NCBI GenBank assembly: GCA_022749755.1
Contig: CM040441.1
Span: forward strand, 18,167,475 to 18,231,474
Source of the DNA: Azadirachta indica
Taxonomy: Eukaryota; Streptophyta; Magnoliopsida; Sapindales; Meliaceae
Length of the DNA: 64,000 bases
Direction: 5' to 3'
Shown piece by piece: positions 1 to 10,904 of the stretch. The position numbers were made by a program, and so were the translations under genes. The notes beneath the pieces are model-generated. The model searched no databases, was not told the DNA's origin, and saw nothing but the letters and a program-made list of their open reading frames with translations. Position 1 is the first letter of the stretch; every line of letters begins with the position of its first letter.

Positions 1-199
1 ATGCATTATTTTCCCTTTGACAACAACAATACAAATACATGTAAACCTCTTCTGTTGGTCAAGCTCATGACTCAAACAAGATCTCGTGCAGCCAATTCAA
101 TAACATCATCAGAAGCAGTGTAAACATAAGCAAATTTCTTTTATGCAAACTTATTATTTGAAAGAAAGACAAACTCCTTGAATATGGTAACTCTTTCAA
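1..199 (-). other. Probable 3' UTR of the seven-exon gene
   Basis: The stop codon of the gene lies at 200-202. The remaining 199 bases to the window edge have no other coding signal. No canonical AATAAA is obvious on the minus strand, only AATAAT/AATAAG variants, so the polyadenylation site may lie outside the window. Confidence 0.4.
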
Positions 200-3100
200 T
201 CAACACAATTTTTCTTCCTTCTCTGCCTCAATTAAGCGATATCTGCTTGGTAATTCTGAATTTGTAATAATTTTTTCTTTGACATAATTGGCAAATGTCA
301 CCCTTGGTCGCTCAGCACACTGCAGGAAACAATTTGTAGTCTGTTTGTTATATGTTTTGAAAAATGCTAAATAATTTAAGCCCAATGGGGAAAATGTTAA
401 AAATGACATCTTAAAAACTAGAATAACTTAAGAATTAAGCTAAACTCACAGTAACTCTAGAGTGAATGTCGAGGTCAAAATTCATTTGGCTAAGGCGGCT
501 TTGTGCCAGTTCTTCTGCTTCACGTGTTCTGATGCAAGCCTCTTTCACCTTTAATTCGAAAAAAAGGAAACTCAGAAGTCAATGACTGTTTTCAAATCTG
601 AAATTGTAATAAGCGGATGGACAGCAGAGGAGCTACACTACAATAATTAATAATCAATACTGCCAACATGCTTGCTAAATACTTTAACGTACCAACATTA
701 TGTTGTTGTTTTTCCAACCTTCAAAAACAACAATTTCTGGCACTAAATGAAAACAATTGAGTGATTGTTCTGAGGACACATTAGAGTATGCCCAAATGCT
801 TAGTCAGATAGGGGGCAAGTGACAGATTATTCTAATTATAAGATAAAACCTAAGAAGGGTAGGGACCGTTAGAAAAACGCATCAACTTGATGGATACATT
901 ATCCATCATCAGCCTTGATGAATGAAATTCAGATAATAACAACCCAAGCCTACTCCTCAAAAGCCAAGTAAACAAAATACAATAACAACCAGCATTTTTG
1001 ATAAGCCAGTATTCAATAGGTGAGATCCGTCAAAAACAAATAGATTGGTTTTGTACAACATATAGAGGCTACATAATAAATGTAAGGAAAAATTAAGGTT
1101 ACAGATAATGTATGGATGCTTTATACAATTTACCACTGTAATACTAAATTTAGAAATCTATAGTTCTTTCATTCACATTTCTAATTATCCATAACGTTTC
1201 ATTTGGAGCAGAGAAAATGTTTACTTGATTAAGCTTTGAAGCATTGCAAAAGTAGAACAAATTTTATTTTGTTAATAGACAAAAGGATAATAAAAGTTGG
1301 AACATTTCATTTTAGGGTTTCTCTGCTGACCTGACTAGCGCAGACAAGAGCATGACCATCAGGACTGAAAGTAGATTTCTCCAATATATTCCGTACATAT
1401 GACAGTTCCTTAATTAAATCTAGAACAACTTCTTCAGAATCCAGCATTTGATTCCTTGAGAAATCAAATGCCTTCTCTGCGTGCAGACGAAAGGAAGAAC
1501 AGTTCAAACAAGTGCAGAGCCCTCTGCATCCTCGAGGAGTTCTTCTAAGAATCCCCTTATTAGAAACAGTAGCAGGAATAGTCAAACATAAAGAGTTTGC
1601 TTGGTTGGAAGAGTCCTGAACGAAGCTTTCTGTTTCAGTTTGCTTTGCATCATTAGTAACTTCTGTCACTGACTTATTGCAATCCTCTTCAAGGTTTAGG
1701 GATGATGCCTGCAAAGCATGTTCAGCATCTTCTCTTAAAGATCTGGAACTGGAAAGAGAACAAAACGATGTGCCTGACAGACCACATCCATGAATTATAT
1801 CCATAACTTCAGGGCCAGTCTCCAACTTTATAGCTGCATCTGATATATCCTGTTCAAAATTAGCATCTCTCTCCTGCTGTGGATGAGATGTCTTTGGAGA
1901 TTCATTACCGTGTTCTTGATTATTCGATTTAGATGTTTTTACAGCAAGAGGCAGTGCACTATGACCGCCAGTTTGATGCTCAGCATGACATTCATTGCCA
2001 TTAGAATTTTCAATGGGCATCTCTTGACAATTTGAAACCAGGGATGGTGAAATTGGGTTTGCTTCAAAACTTTTCTCGAGTTTCAAAAGATGGCCTTTTC
2101 CAGAAGCACCTAATAGAAATAATTGCAGGAAATATAAGCTTCCGGGCATAGAGAACCAAATTAACACAACCAGTACCCATTGATCAATGGAAACCATAGG
2201 AAATGAAACAGGACTTACTGGAATTATCTTTTACAACATCCATCAAAAAGGGAAGCATCCTTCTATAACCCAATGAACCTGGAGCTTTGAATAACTTCAA
2301 TCTTGAGCATCGATTCAGAACCTGTCAATATAAGAAGTTTAGCTTAGCATAGATCATAACTCCGATGATATTTTCGTCCCATTTTCATCATCATAACAAA
2401 ATCACATTGGCAAAACATAATTACGGTACATGAATACTCTACAAGGAAAATACTTTTTTCTCCAAAAGAACTGTAAGAACTGAAAATTTCGAAGTTTGGA
2501 GTACCTTACCTGTTTCCTCATAGGACTGGAGCAAATTGTTTTGTCATCAATGGAGTTATTATTCCCGTCAGTACTTCCATTCAATGGCTTCCCAAGAAAA
2601 TTATGCATACATATCATACTATTACAACCAGTTGCAACCACTTCCAGCTTACCAATGACGTCATCAACTGGTGGTGTCATTTGGACATATTCTTTATTTG
2701 AGTTGTCGATGTGGCCTAGAACCTCACCGCCACCATCATCTCTTTGCTCAGCATCACTTAAATTCTCAGTCCGTTCTCTATTAGGCAAGTCTACATTTGT
2801 ATGATTTAGATTATTAACTTCAGAAGGACCCCCTTCATTAGACTCATATACCCTTTCAGACTTTGACTGCGTTTTATCTTCAAAACACTGACCATCCTCA
2901 CTATCTTTACCAGAATTGCATATCTCTGCGGCTAAAGACAAACTGCAGCCTAAATTGATCATAATTTGAGGATCAGAAGACTTGTAAACATCAATTTTGG
3001 CAGTTTCTCCATTACCCATGGATTTTGTATCATCAGAAATAGCACTAACCATATTATTCATACCCAAATTCGGTTCTTGTCTAGAACTCTTGATGTTGAA

Positions 3101-4456
3101 TCTCTCAATTCCCCAATCTATAATTGGCTTTGACCACTCTTCAACCATTGAAATCGATGTGTGAGAAAAATCCCCATCCATGGAAGGTTTCTTTGGAGAT
3201 TCCTTAATGCACGCAGTGGATGCTGATTTTGGTTTATTGACACGATCAACATCATTACTTTCAGCATCACAACTCTCCCTCATAGATTTATTTATCAAGA
3301 TGTGTACATTCTGAGAAGTTGAGTATGGCTTTTCTTCCCGACCCTTCTCCAATTTCTGAGACTGACCCATTTTAGGACCACCTGTAAGGACTATTTGAAA
3401 GATATTAAAGTTTAGCTTCCTAGTTTTCCAAAGCTTTTAGTCAAATATATTTAGTTCACTCAAAATCTTCAAAAATCAAAAGGGAAATGCAGACTCAAGA
3501 GAAACATAGAAGTTACAAGATTTGTCTTCAGAAATATCCATCAGATAGGGAAGCAATCTTCTATAGCTGAATGAACCAGGTGCTTTGAAAAGCTTAACCT
3601 GAAAACATTGACAAAGAAACCACTTAAGAAATTCAAAACAAATCACATTGTCATGTCAAAGGAATAGTAACCATACAATTATGTAATAAGAGATTTATAA
3701 ACAGCAATAAAATAAATCAAATAAATTAATAAGAACCAATTCTTCTGAACGTGAAGTTCTTACCGATTTGATTTTAAAATTGTTGCTATTTCTTTTGTTA
3801 ATGTTTTCATTTGATTGCTTCTCCCTAACAAATTCCGCTTTCTGGCCTCCATTTTCATCCTCTTTGGTATCGATAAGAACTTCAATATCTGGGGGTGTTG
3901 ATTGTAAAGTTTCTTCATCCAAACCTGCAACCCCATTTGAGACGTCAAACTCTTCATCCCCTCTTCTCTCCTTCTGCAACAAGCTAGGGTTCAGGTTCAC
4001 ATCTTTAGAACCTAAACCCAAATCAAGTTTCTCATTATTATCTCCATCTTCACTCACATTTGTATCAACAACATTTCTGTCAAATAGAGACTTGCAAGAA
4101 GACCGATTTTTCGAAATCCCGGTTCCTTTCTCAGATCCCTTTTCCTCTTCATTTTCTCCACCCAACACAAACCCATTCGAGAAAACCCGTCTTGTCCGTA
4201 GATCTTTGATTAACATGCGAGACAAGTCGTCGGCATCGGCTGAATCTTGGGCCAGAACTCTCCTTCTTGGTTTGCAGGGAAGGGGCCGAGAAACATTTAG
4301 ATGTCGGGGAAGAGAATCCAAGCGCGCTCGGCCGGAGCGGTTGCGATGAACGTAGATCTGGGATTTGCTGCGAGTGAAGATTCCAAAGAATCCATGATTG
4401 GTAGTCAGTGATTGTCTCTTACGTTTCTTGGGGCCGAGCTTTTGTTCTCCGGCCAT
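200..4456 (-). CDS. Unrecognised plant nuclear-type protein, seven exons, 915 aa
   Basis: My exon model on the minus strand is 4456-3764, 3598-3517, 3381-2510, 2321-2219, 2109-1331, 548-450 and 319-200. All junctions are GT-AG and all phases fit, giving 915 codons plus stop. The start ATG sits in a strong plant context (CCACCATGGCC). Visible features are a basic NLS (KKRKR, residues 10-14), an Arg-rich N-terminus, and long acidic and polar stretches that look disordered. Two copies of a module KLFKAPGS-x2-YRR-x-LP-x-LMD lie at residues 233-258 and 558-583, each on its own small exon of identical phase. A cysteine cluster CX3CXCX2C (778-787) is followed by a charged, probably helical C-terminus (about 788-915). 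I do not recognise the family and assign no function. Nuclear location is inferred from the NLS. The weakest junction is the exon 5 donor (GTCAGC at 1330), so the C-terminal part could be spliced differently. Confidence 0.85.
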
Positions 4457-4512
4457 GGTGGATTCGCTACTGGGAGAGATCGGGGGGAGAGAGAAAGAGA
4501 GAAAGAGTTAAG

Positions 4513-4583
4513 TTTGGCGGGAAAGAGAAAAATGCATAGAGATCAGTTTCATTTTGGCGGGTATGTGCTTCTTTTTTGGCGGG
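4513..4583 (-). promoter_or_regulatory. Cluster of three E2F-type boxes upstream of the seven-exon gene
   Basis: TTTGGCGGG occurs three times on the plus strand, at 4513-4521, within 4552-4561 and within 4572-4583 (the last followed by AAA). The boxes lie about 57-127 bp upstream of the ATG at 4456. They match the plant E2F consensus TTTSSCGS. Three copies in about 70 bp of otherwise AT-rich DNA are unlikely by chance. E2F control in late G1/S is inferred. A CT-rich leader lies between the boxes and the ATG on the transcribed strand. Confidence 0.7.
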
Positions 4584-4674
4584 AAACCTAATGGCTTTAT
4601 TTAAAATAGAAAAATTATCATATAACTTCTAATAATTGAAATAATAAATAGATATCTTTCCAATATTTTTTAAG

Positions 4675-5748
4675 AAAAATAATTAGGGATTTTAACACAT
4701 ACCTTCCTAAAATTTGTGATTTTAATACTTATATGCAAGATTTAATAAAATATACATTTACCTTCCCTTTGATCATCCAAAGTTCTTAGTCAAACACGAA
4801 TTAACTATAATACGCTTATTTGAATGAGAAAATTTAATTTTTTAATACTTTATTCTTCTTTTAACTATCTCATTTGAGCCCACAAAATTTTTTTTTCAGT
4901 ATATAGAAATAGGATTAGGAATAGTAAGGATTTATTATGTTATTAATTATTGTAGTCATTTAATTTAGTGGCCACCCCCAAAACCAGCACCATCGCCTGC
5001 ACCAAAATCTCCGCCTCCACTTCCACTGAAACCACCACCTCCTTCTCCAACTCCACCACCTACACCTACACCTACACCTCCACTAGCTCCAAACTCTCCT
5101 CCAACTCCTCCACCAAATCCACCTCCACCTCCTGTACCACCACCTACGCCCCCACCAACTACACCACCTAAACCTCCTCCTCCACCTACGCCCCCACCCG
5201 TTCCACCACCTGCGCCTCCACCAACTCCACCTCTAAGCCCACCACCATCGCCAATGCTGCCTCTAGCTCCTCCGCCTAGACCACCTCCGTGACCAAGGAT
5301 TCCTCCAACTCCGCCACCTAAACCACGTCCATGACCAAGCCCTCAACCTCCGCCAAGGCCTTATCCAGCTCCATCACCTAAACACAAAGAATAGTGCGAA
5401 ATGAAGATTTCTTTCCCTCTATATCTAGATTGTAGTTGCTACCCTCGAATTGGCACCATATGATTTGACGCTCTGACATTTCGTTCAAAATTTGCTTTGA
5501 AATTTCTATTTCCATCATCATTTTTCCACAACAAAGCTTCTCTTTTATTATTGAAACTTTTATCTTTGACCGAAACAAATTCCAAAAACTAAAGTTGCTT
5601 GGTTTTACTAATTTTCCCTTAATTGTAACGTTTAACTAACAGTCCTGGATGGTCAGAGGGAAATTAATTGTGTATTTCATTAAACTTTACATATAAGTGT
5701 TAAAGTCACAAATTTTAGGGGAGGTATGTGTTAAAATCTCAAAATAAT
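4675..5748. mobile_element. Inverted-repeat element of about 1.07 kb surrounding a glycine-rich gene fragment
   Basis: The left arm (about 4675-4800) matches the reverse complement of the right arm (about 5615-5748) over roughly 130 bp with scattered mismatches. Shared landmarks are GATTTTAACACATACC, CCTAAAATTTGTGA and ACTTATATG. The interior (about 4801-5614) includes the glycine-rich-protein fragment. Long terminal inverted repeats around a host-gene-like fragment resemble a non-autonomous MULE (Pack-MULE). I see no transposase, and I could not identify a target duplication because the right side abuts another inverted-repeat element. Confidence 0.5.
4965..5380 (-). pseudogene. Glycine-rich protein fragment, broken
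   Basis: On the minus strand one frame runs through dozens of GGT/GGA/GGC codons. It gives a G/V/F/L pattern of the GGGxGGGVGGG kind and ends in GGGH followed by TAA at 4967-4965. This resembles the C-terminus of a plant glycine-rich structural (cell-wall type) protein. Reading upstream in the same frame there are two stops (TAA at 5363-5361 and TGA at 5345-5343), and no signal-peptide exon is evident. A potential splice acceptor (GTGTTTAG) lies near 5380. The opposite strand reads as a proline-rich polypeptide, which I take to be the shadow of the GGN codons. It may have been captured by the surrounding inverted-repeat element. A functional gene with an unusual exon structure is not excluded but unlikely. 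Confidence 0.5.
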
Positions 5749-6537
5749 TATTCTCTCAAGTTTTGACTAAATAAATAAATATCTCTTAAATTACTATGTA
5801 ATAAAAAAAATAATTATTTATCCTTATATATTTAAAAAGCATATTAAGTAACCACTTTAATCTAATTATTAATACATAATAACTAATATACCTTTATGAT
5901 TTATTTTTTAATAATTATTATTAAAATATTTTTTATAATTAATTTCTAAATTAATATTAATATTTTAAAAAAAAAAATTTTATTATTATTACATTAATTT
6001 ATAACACAATCAACTAAAATAAATTTCAAAAAATAGTGGGTGATATGAATTATATTATTTTTATTTTAAGAATATTTTTGATAAATAAATGTCATATTGA
6101 ACATTTGAAATTTATATATCAAAAATATTATAAATAGTATATTCATGAAATTCAAATATTAGTTTGAATTTATTTTAATTGTTTGAATAATTTAAAATTT
6201 TGAGAATAACTATATAACTTATACGTAACTCTATTAATTTATAAATAAAAATTTGAATAATTTATATAATTTACAATAAAATATTTTGAAAAATATTGAA
6301 TATTATTAATATAATGATGGTAAAATTGTTTAAAATATTAATAATAATTTAGAGATTAATTATGCAAAATATTAAAAAATAAACCATAAAATATATTGGT
6401 TATTATATATTAATAATTAGGTTAAAATAGTTAATTAATGTATTTTTTTAATATATAAGAGTAAAATAATTATTTTGTACGACTGTATAATAATTCAAGA
6501 GAGTATTTATCTATTTAGTCAAATTTGAGAGGGATAT
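5745..6537. repeat. AT-rich foldback element (MITE-like), about 0.8 kb
   Basis: Sequence near 5750-5806 (TCAAGTTTTGACTAAATAAA and flanks) is the imperfect inverse of 6478-6535 (TATTTAGTCAAATTTGAG and flanks), giving terminal inverted repeats of about 55 bp. The interior is almost pure A/T with no coding potential. It abuts the right arm of the preceding element, implying nested or adjacent insertion. Confidence 0.5.
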
Positions 6538-6982
6538 TTATTTATTTTTAAATATCAGAGGTATATGTTTATTACCCTAAACATCATAAGGGTATTTATC
6601 AATTTTCTTTAAAAATAATAAAACTTATCGTTGTTATAATATTACTCGCAGGATGGGAAATGGTTCAGCCTGGGCTAAGCGTTACAATGCCCTAACCCGG
6701 TCCAAGACTGTCAACTTGAGCTGGACCAAGCTTGATGTGGTCGGGCCCAATTCTACAATTGGGCCAAAGTCAGTTTTTTGTTTTATGTGAGCAGTGATAG
6801 ATTGTTTAATTCTAATAAACTCAAAGGTATTTATCTCAATCAATCAACTAATATTGTCTATTTAAATGAAAATTCATGAATTATTCTATAAACTTTTAGT
6901 AGGAGAAAAAATAATTGTTACACTTTTAAAATTTAATAATTACAATATATTTTGCTTGTAATAAATAAAAAGATATACGGTA
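6538..6982. other. Intergenic stretch with a short GC-richer island
   Basis: AT-rich DNA interrupted at 6650-6780 by a GC-richer stretch (CCTGGGCTAAGCG, CTAACCCGGTCC) with a small palindrome GCCCAATTCTACAATTGGGC. It may be a repeat fragment. No gene is seen. Confidence 0.3.
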
Positions 6983-7427
6983 ACAATAATAATATTATTA
7001 TTCGTTTATAAATGAACTGCTAAAATATAAAAAAAATTTTTGGACAACACATACTTTATATGAATAAAGCCTCAAGTATTTAGGTGTGTAAGTGCAAGCT
7101 TTCTACCAATTTTGAAGACTCTTATGATTTTTTGTTTACGTAAGTTTATTATAGTGACACATAATAACACACATGATAACAAACATGCACACATAATGAC
7201 ACTTGTAATAATACACGTGCGCGCAAGTACACGCACATGCACCCATGTTGACTAACCACTTAGTCATTGACCCAATTAAAAATGCCACATCACCTAGTTT
7301 ACACACACGCATACCCATAAGCGATTTTTTATTTTAAGGCTTTATTTATATAAAATGGTGTATACTCTAAATATTTTTATATTTTAGTAATTTATTTATA
7401 ATATATTATTATAATATGATTAGCTGA
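6983..7427. repeat. MITE-like inverted-repeat element, about 0.44 kb
   Basis: The left arm (about 6985-7072, containing CTAAAATATAAAAA and ATGAATAAAGCC) is inverted at the right arm (about 7329-7425, containing GGCTTTATTTATAT and TATATTTTAGTAA). The interior holds an A/C-rich stretch with CACGTGCGCGC. It has no transposase and no clear target duplication. Confidence 0.55.
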
Positions 7428-7687
7428 CATTCAGGTACATGAAGAATTTATTTAATTTGTTTTATATTTGTTTAATTAAACATCTTTATTGTTCTTACAA
7501 ATATGTTCTATTGTTGCAACTAAATTGAATCTTTTATAATAAAAAATAAAGATAATATATTATATAATTTTATTTTTGTTAGCATATTTATTTAACATTA
7601 ATAGTAATTAAAAAAATTACAATCTGAATATTTATTTTTAAGATATTTTATTATCACAACTTAAAGCTTGCAAAACAAAGATGTCAT

Positions 7688-8145
7688 TAGAACCTGAAGT
7701 TCCAAAAGGAAACATTATTAGCCAGAACTTAAAGTTCAACAATGAAATTAATAATCAGAACCCAAAGTTTGACAAAAAAATATTAGACCAAAAATTGCAA
7801 TTCTAAATCTAAAAATATCATTTGTATAATTATGAATTTTCATATATCAATTATATGGAGTTAAAATTTTATATAATAATTATAAAAACTTAGTTTCATG
7901 TAACAATTATAAGGACATCAAGTTTCATACAAATAAGAACTTAAAGTTCCATATAATGACTATAAGGATAATAAATTTTATCTAACAATTATTAATATTA
8001 GAACCAATAGGTCTGGATAACAATGTTAGAATTCGGAATTCTAAATATAATTTATTGAAGTAGAATATGAAGTTCTGAATATTAATTATAAATTAGAACT
8101 TGAAGTTATAAATAAAAATTTTTGAATTAGAACTTAAAGTTTTGA
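7688..8145. repeat. Field of degenerate AGAACTTAAAGTTC palindromic repeats
   Basis: Variants of the near-palindrome AGAACTTAAAGTTC recur at about 7690, 7727, 7757, 7945, 8050, 8096 and 8128, separated by AT-rich spacers. This looks like an old, decayed tandem repeat. There is no coding potential. Confidence 0.5.
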
Positions 8146-8973
8146 ATATAAATTAGAAATTTAGAGCACGAAATGCTAAGTATATGCTGTTAATATGTTT
8201 TCATGAGTCATGTTTAAATGCATTTTCATGCCATGGGTCTAGAAGGTGCCATTAAAAGTAAAAGGAAAATATCTTTGAAGGATAATTAAAATTATAATTT
8301 CTCTTTTCATCATTAATACAACTATTAGATGAACACAATTTCCTAAAGTAAAGACATGAATGTAAGATTGCAAATTTATTGTTGAATATAGCTTACCTTT
8401 ATTTATGATTACCTTATAGCTAAAATTATAAATATAGATACTGAAAACTGCATACATGTTCTTTTATTTAACCAGAAGTAATTATCTTTTATTTAACATA
8501 CCCAAAAGTGAATAGAATCAAATATAATAAATTATGAAAGCTATATAAGATGATGAAAAAGATACATTGTTTGGCCCTGTAGTGGCCATAAATCTTAAAA
8601 TTATCAAACATATTTATACTCAACTACTAAAAGTAAAATGCTTACCGTGAAATAAATTTTATCACCAACATGTCATGAAATGACATTAATTGTGTACATG
8701 TAATACATTGATAATAAAGTCTGATCAGGCTTCCATGAAAGTAAAGAGAATATTGAGACTATTTTTCTCATAACATTTATCATGATATTTCTTTATTAGC
8801 AATATTTATATTATTTACAATGTAATTATTATACTTTATAACCTCTTTTTTCCTTAATATTTTCTATTTTATTATAAATGATGCAACTAATCATATAAAA
8901 GGATATGGACATTATAAATGAATTATCTATTTTGAAAAATAGAGTTAGAAATGTATGCGCAGCTAACAGTGCA
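8146..8973. other. AT-rich intergenic DNA, no gene seen
   Basis: Low-complexity A/T-rich sequence without sustained coding potential in any frame. Its right end may be part of the decayed copia element that is recognisable further right. Confidence 0.4.
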
Positions 8974-9075
8974 ACTAAGCGCATTATTCTTCGAGATATG
9001 AATTATTTCTCATAATTGAAAATGACTAAGTGCATTATTCTTCGAGATATGAATTATTTCTAATAATTGAAAATA
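8974..9075. repeat. Two-copy tandem repeat, period 51 bp
   Basis: Two nearly identical 51-bp units (8974-9024 and 9025-9075) share GCATTATTCTTCGAGATATG and differ at only a few positions. Confidence 0.85.
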
Positions 9076-9129
9076 ATTAAAGATAAATATCATATTAGAA
9101 GGTTTTGTCCATTCATAATGTTGAGTCTT

Positions 9130-9312
9130 AATATTGATTAAAGGTTTTAGAAGAATTCTAATGTTGTTAGTAAGTGAAAGTAGATTATATATTCATAATG
9201 TCTTGTATTTTAGCAAATTTAGTAGAAATCTACTTAACTTTAGAGATATTTATCAAAATGAGTACCATATTGAGACTTTTAAAAAAAAAAAATACAAACT
9301 ATCTCTATATTA
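9130..9312 (+). pseudogene. Ty1/copia polyprotein remnant (GAG-pre-integrase region)
   Basis: A short open stretch contains NVLYFSKFSRNLLNFRDI followed by YHIET. This closely resembles the conserved copia segment between protease and integrase (NVLYVP...RNLLS.....G.HIET). It is only about 60 codons long, and flanking frames are full of stops. No LTRs are recognisable nearby. It is a dead fragment. Confidence 0.55.
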
Positions 9313-9314
9313 CT

Positions 9315-10134
9315 CACTATTACAAAAAGGGTCATCTTTGATAGATAATATCTATCAAGAAGAGCCTTTATGATAGCACTTAATCTATTAAGAAACTTGT
9401 TCATTTCTATCATAAATCGTTACAACAATTGTGCATCGTTCATCTGTGACAGAAGAGTTGTTTGTCACAATTCGGTGATAAATGATTATTGCGAAACTAT
9501 GATAGAAATTATTTCTGTTATGCATTCTCAATATGATTTTTATCACAAAATGCCTGATTTTTCTGTATTTCCATTTTTGATTTTTCTATTTGTTTGATTT
9601 TTATCTGATTTTTTGTATGTTCGATTTTTTTTAATTTTCCATTTTTAATATTTTGTTTTTGTAATTTTTTTCAGGTTTTTATTTTTTGCAAATTTTTATG
9701 TATTTTATTTACATTAATTACCAACATAACTAAAAATACCAAAAAATAAAATTAGAACAATAAATATTATTGCCAACGTAATTAATAAAATTTTAGTGGA
9801 ATCCATAATATACAAACACAATTATCATTTCATTTCCAACATATTCAAAATCCATTGTTCTAATGAAAACAAAACTAAACAAACATAATTCTCAACATAA
9901 CTCAAAGCAGTAGACTAATAAGTCAAATAAATATAATATGTAGTATTAGCTGACTAATAAGCCAAACTAGTAAATCACCAGTAGTAACCTAACAAAGCAG
10001 TAGAAACAAATAAGTGCCTTGCTAATTAGAAGTCGAAAAATATGCATAATCAACACATAAATTTTCCAAGCTAGCAATACCAGGAAAACTAAATAGCAAC
10101 AAAAATTTTGTAATACAACAACAACAGCAAACCC
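9315..10134. other. Possible transposon terminus (CACTATTACAAAAAGGGTC) and AT-rich flank
   Basis: At 9315 the sequence CACTATTACAAAAAGGGTC resembles a CACTA-type end. It is followed by subterminal ACTATCATA/TATGATAG-like motifs (CTATCATAAA, CTATGATAGAAA) up to about 9530. I found no matching opposite end, so the element is unproven. The rest up to 10134 is AT-rich with no gene. Confidence 0.25.
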
Positions 10135-10904
10135 AACAACAATCAAAGCAAAGCTACTACTAAGTTGTAGTAATTAACCATAAAACAACAATACTTTACC
10201 CCAACAACCGTATGATAGTTCACCAATTGTAGCAAAATCAATTGCTAAGTCAAAAGGTAGAATTTATCTTCCATATAAAGCCATAAAGCTCTTTTAGAAG
10301 TTTCTTCAGGATGTATGGCTGCAAAAGTTTCTAGATTCCACCAATATATGGTGAAAAAAATTAACCATGAGAAGAAAACTATTATATTAGATATGAAACT
10401 ACATTACTAAAATAGAAGATAAGCTTTGTCTCTCTTCTAGTTGCTTATACCATTTTTTCATAAAATAAGAGAACTCATAGAGTCAATAAATATAGCATTA
10501 AAATTTCATACCTAATTAAGGTTCACTAATTGCTTCGAGCTCAATAACAAATCCAAAATCTGAATTCATGAGAATTCACAATGCTTATTCTTAATACATG
10601 CTATAAGTTAATTTATTTAAGATAGCCCAGCTTAATGGTTTACTACTTACAAAAATATGAGCACTTTATGCAATTCTAATAGAAGCTAATCCCACCAAAA
10701 GTGATAGGGTTGTGCTAGCGCTATGTTGTCAAATTAATAAGACTCATAAAGCTTGTAAGAGAACCATTTGTCAAAAAGCATTCTTAGCATCTTTCATCTC
10801 TTATTTGAGACAAAGTAAATTGCAGTTAACAGAATAAAAAAAGAAAGTGCCATTCTTACTTAGAAGGTATTATCAACTTTTATACTTGTGCCTAGAAGTT
10901 GGAC

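Noticed and set aside
3768..4349. Plus-strand open frame of 193 codons
   Set aside because: It is exactly antisense to exon 1 of the seven-exon gene, whose start context and splice phases fit. The plus frame has low-complexity Ser/Phe/Leu composition.
4968..5171. Plus-strand Thr/Ser-rich or Pro-rich reading of the 5 kb repeat
   Set aside because: These are shadow frames of the GGN-rich minus-strand fragment. The Thr/Ser frame begins at GTG, not ATG, and has no domain.
7136..7318. Minus-strand Cys/His-rich ORF
   Set aside because: It arises from the A/C-rich repetitive interior of a MITE-like element.
9315..10134. Complete CACTA element starting at 9315
   Set aside because: Only one plausible end was seen. 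No matching opposite end or target duplication could be found, so it is listed only as a possible terminus.
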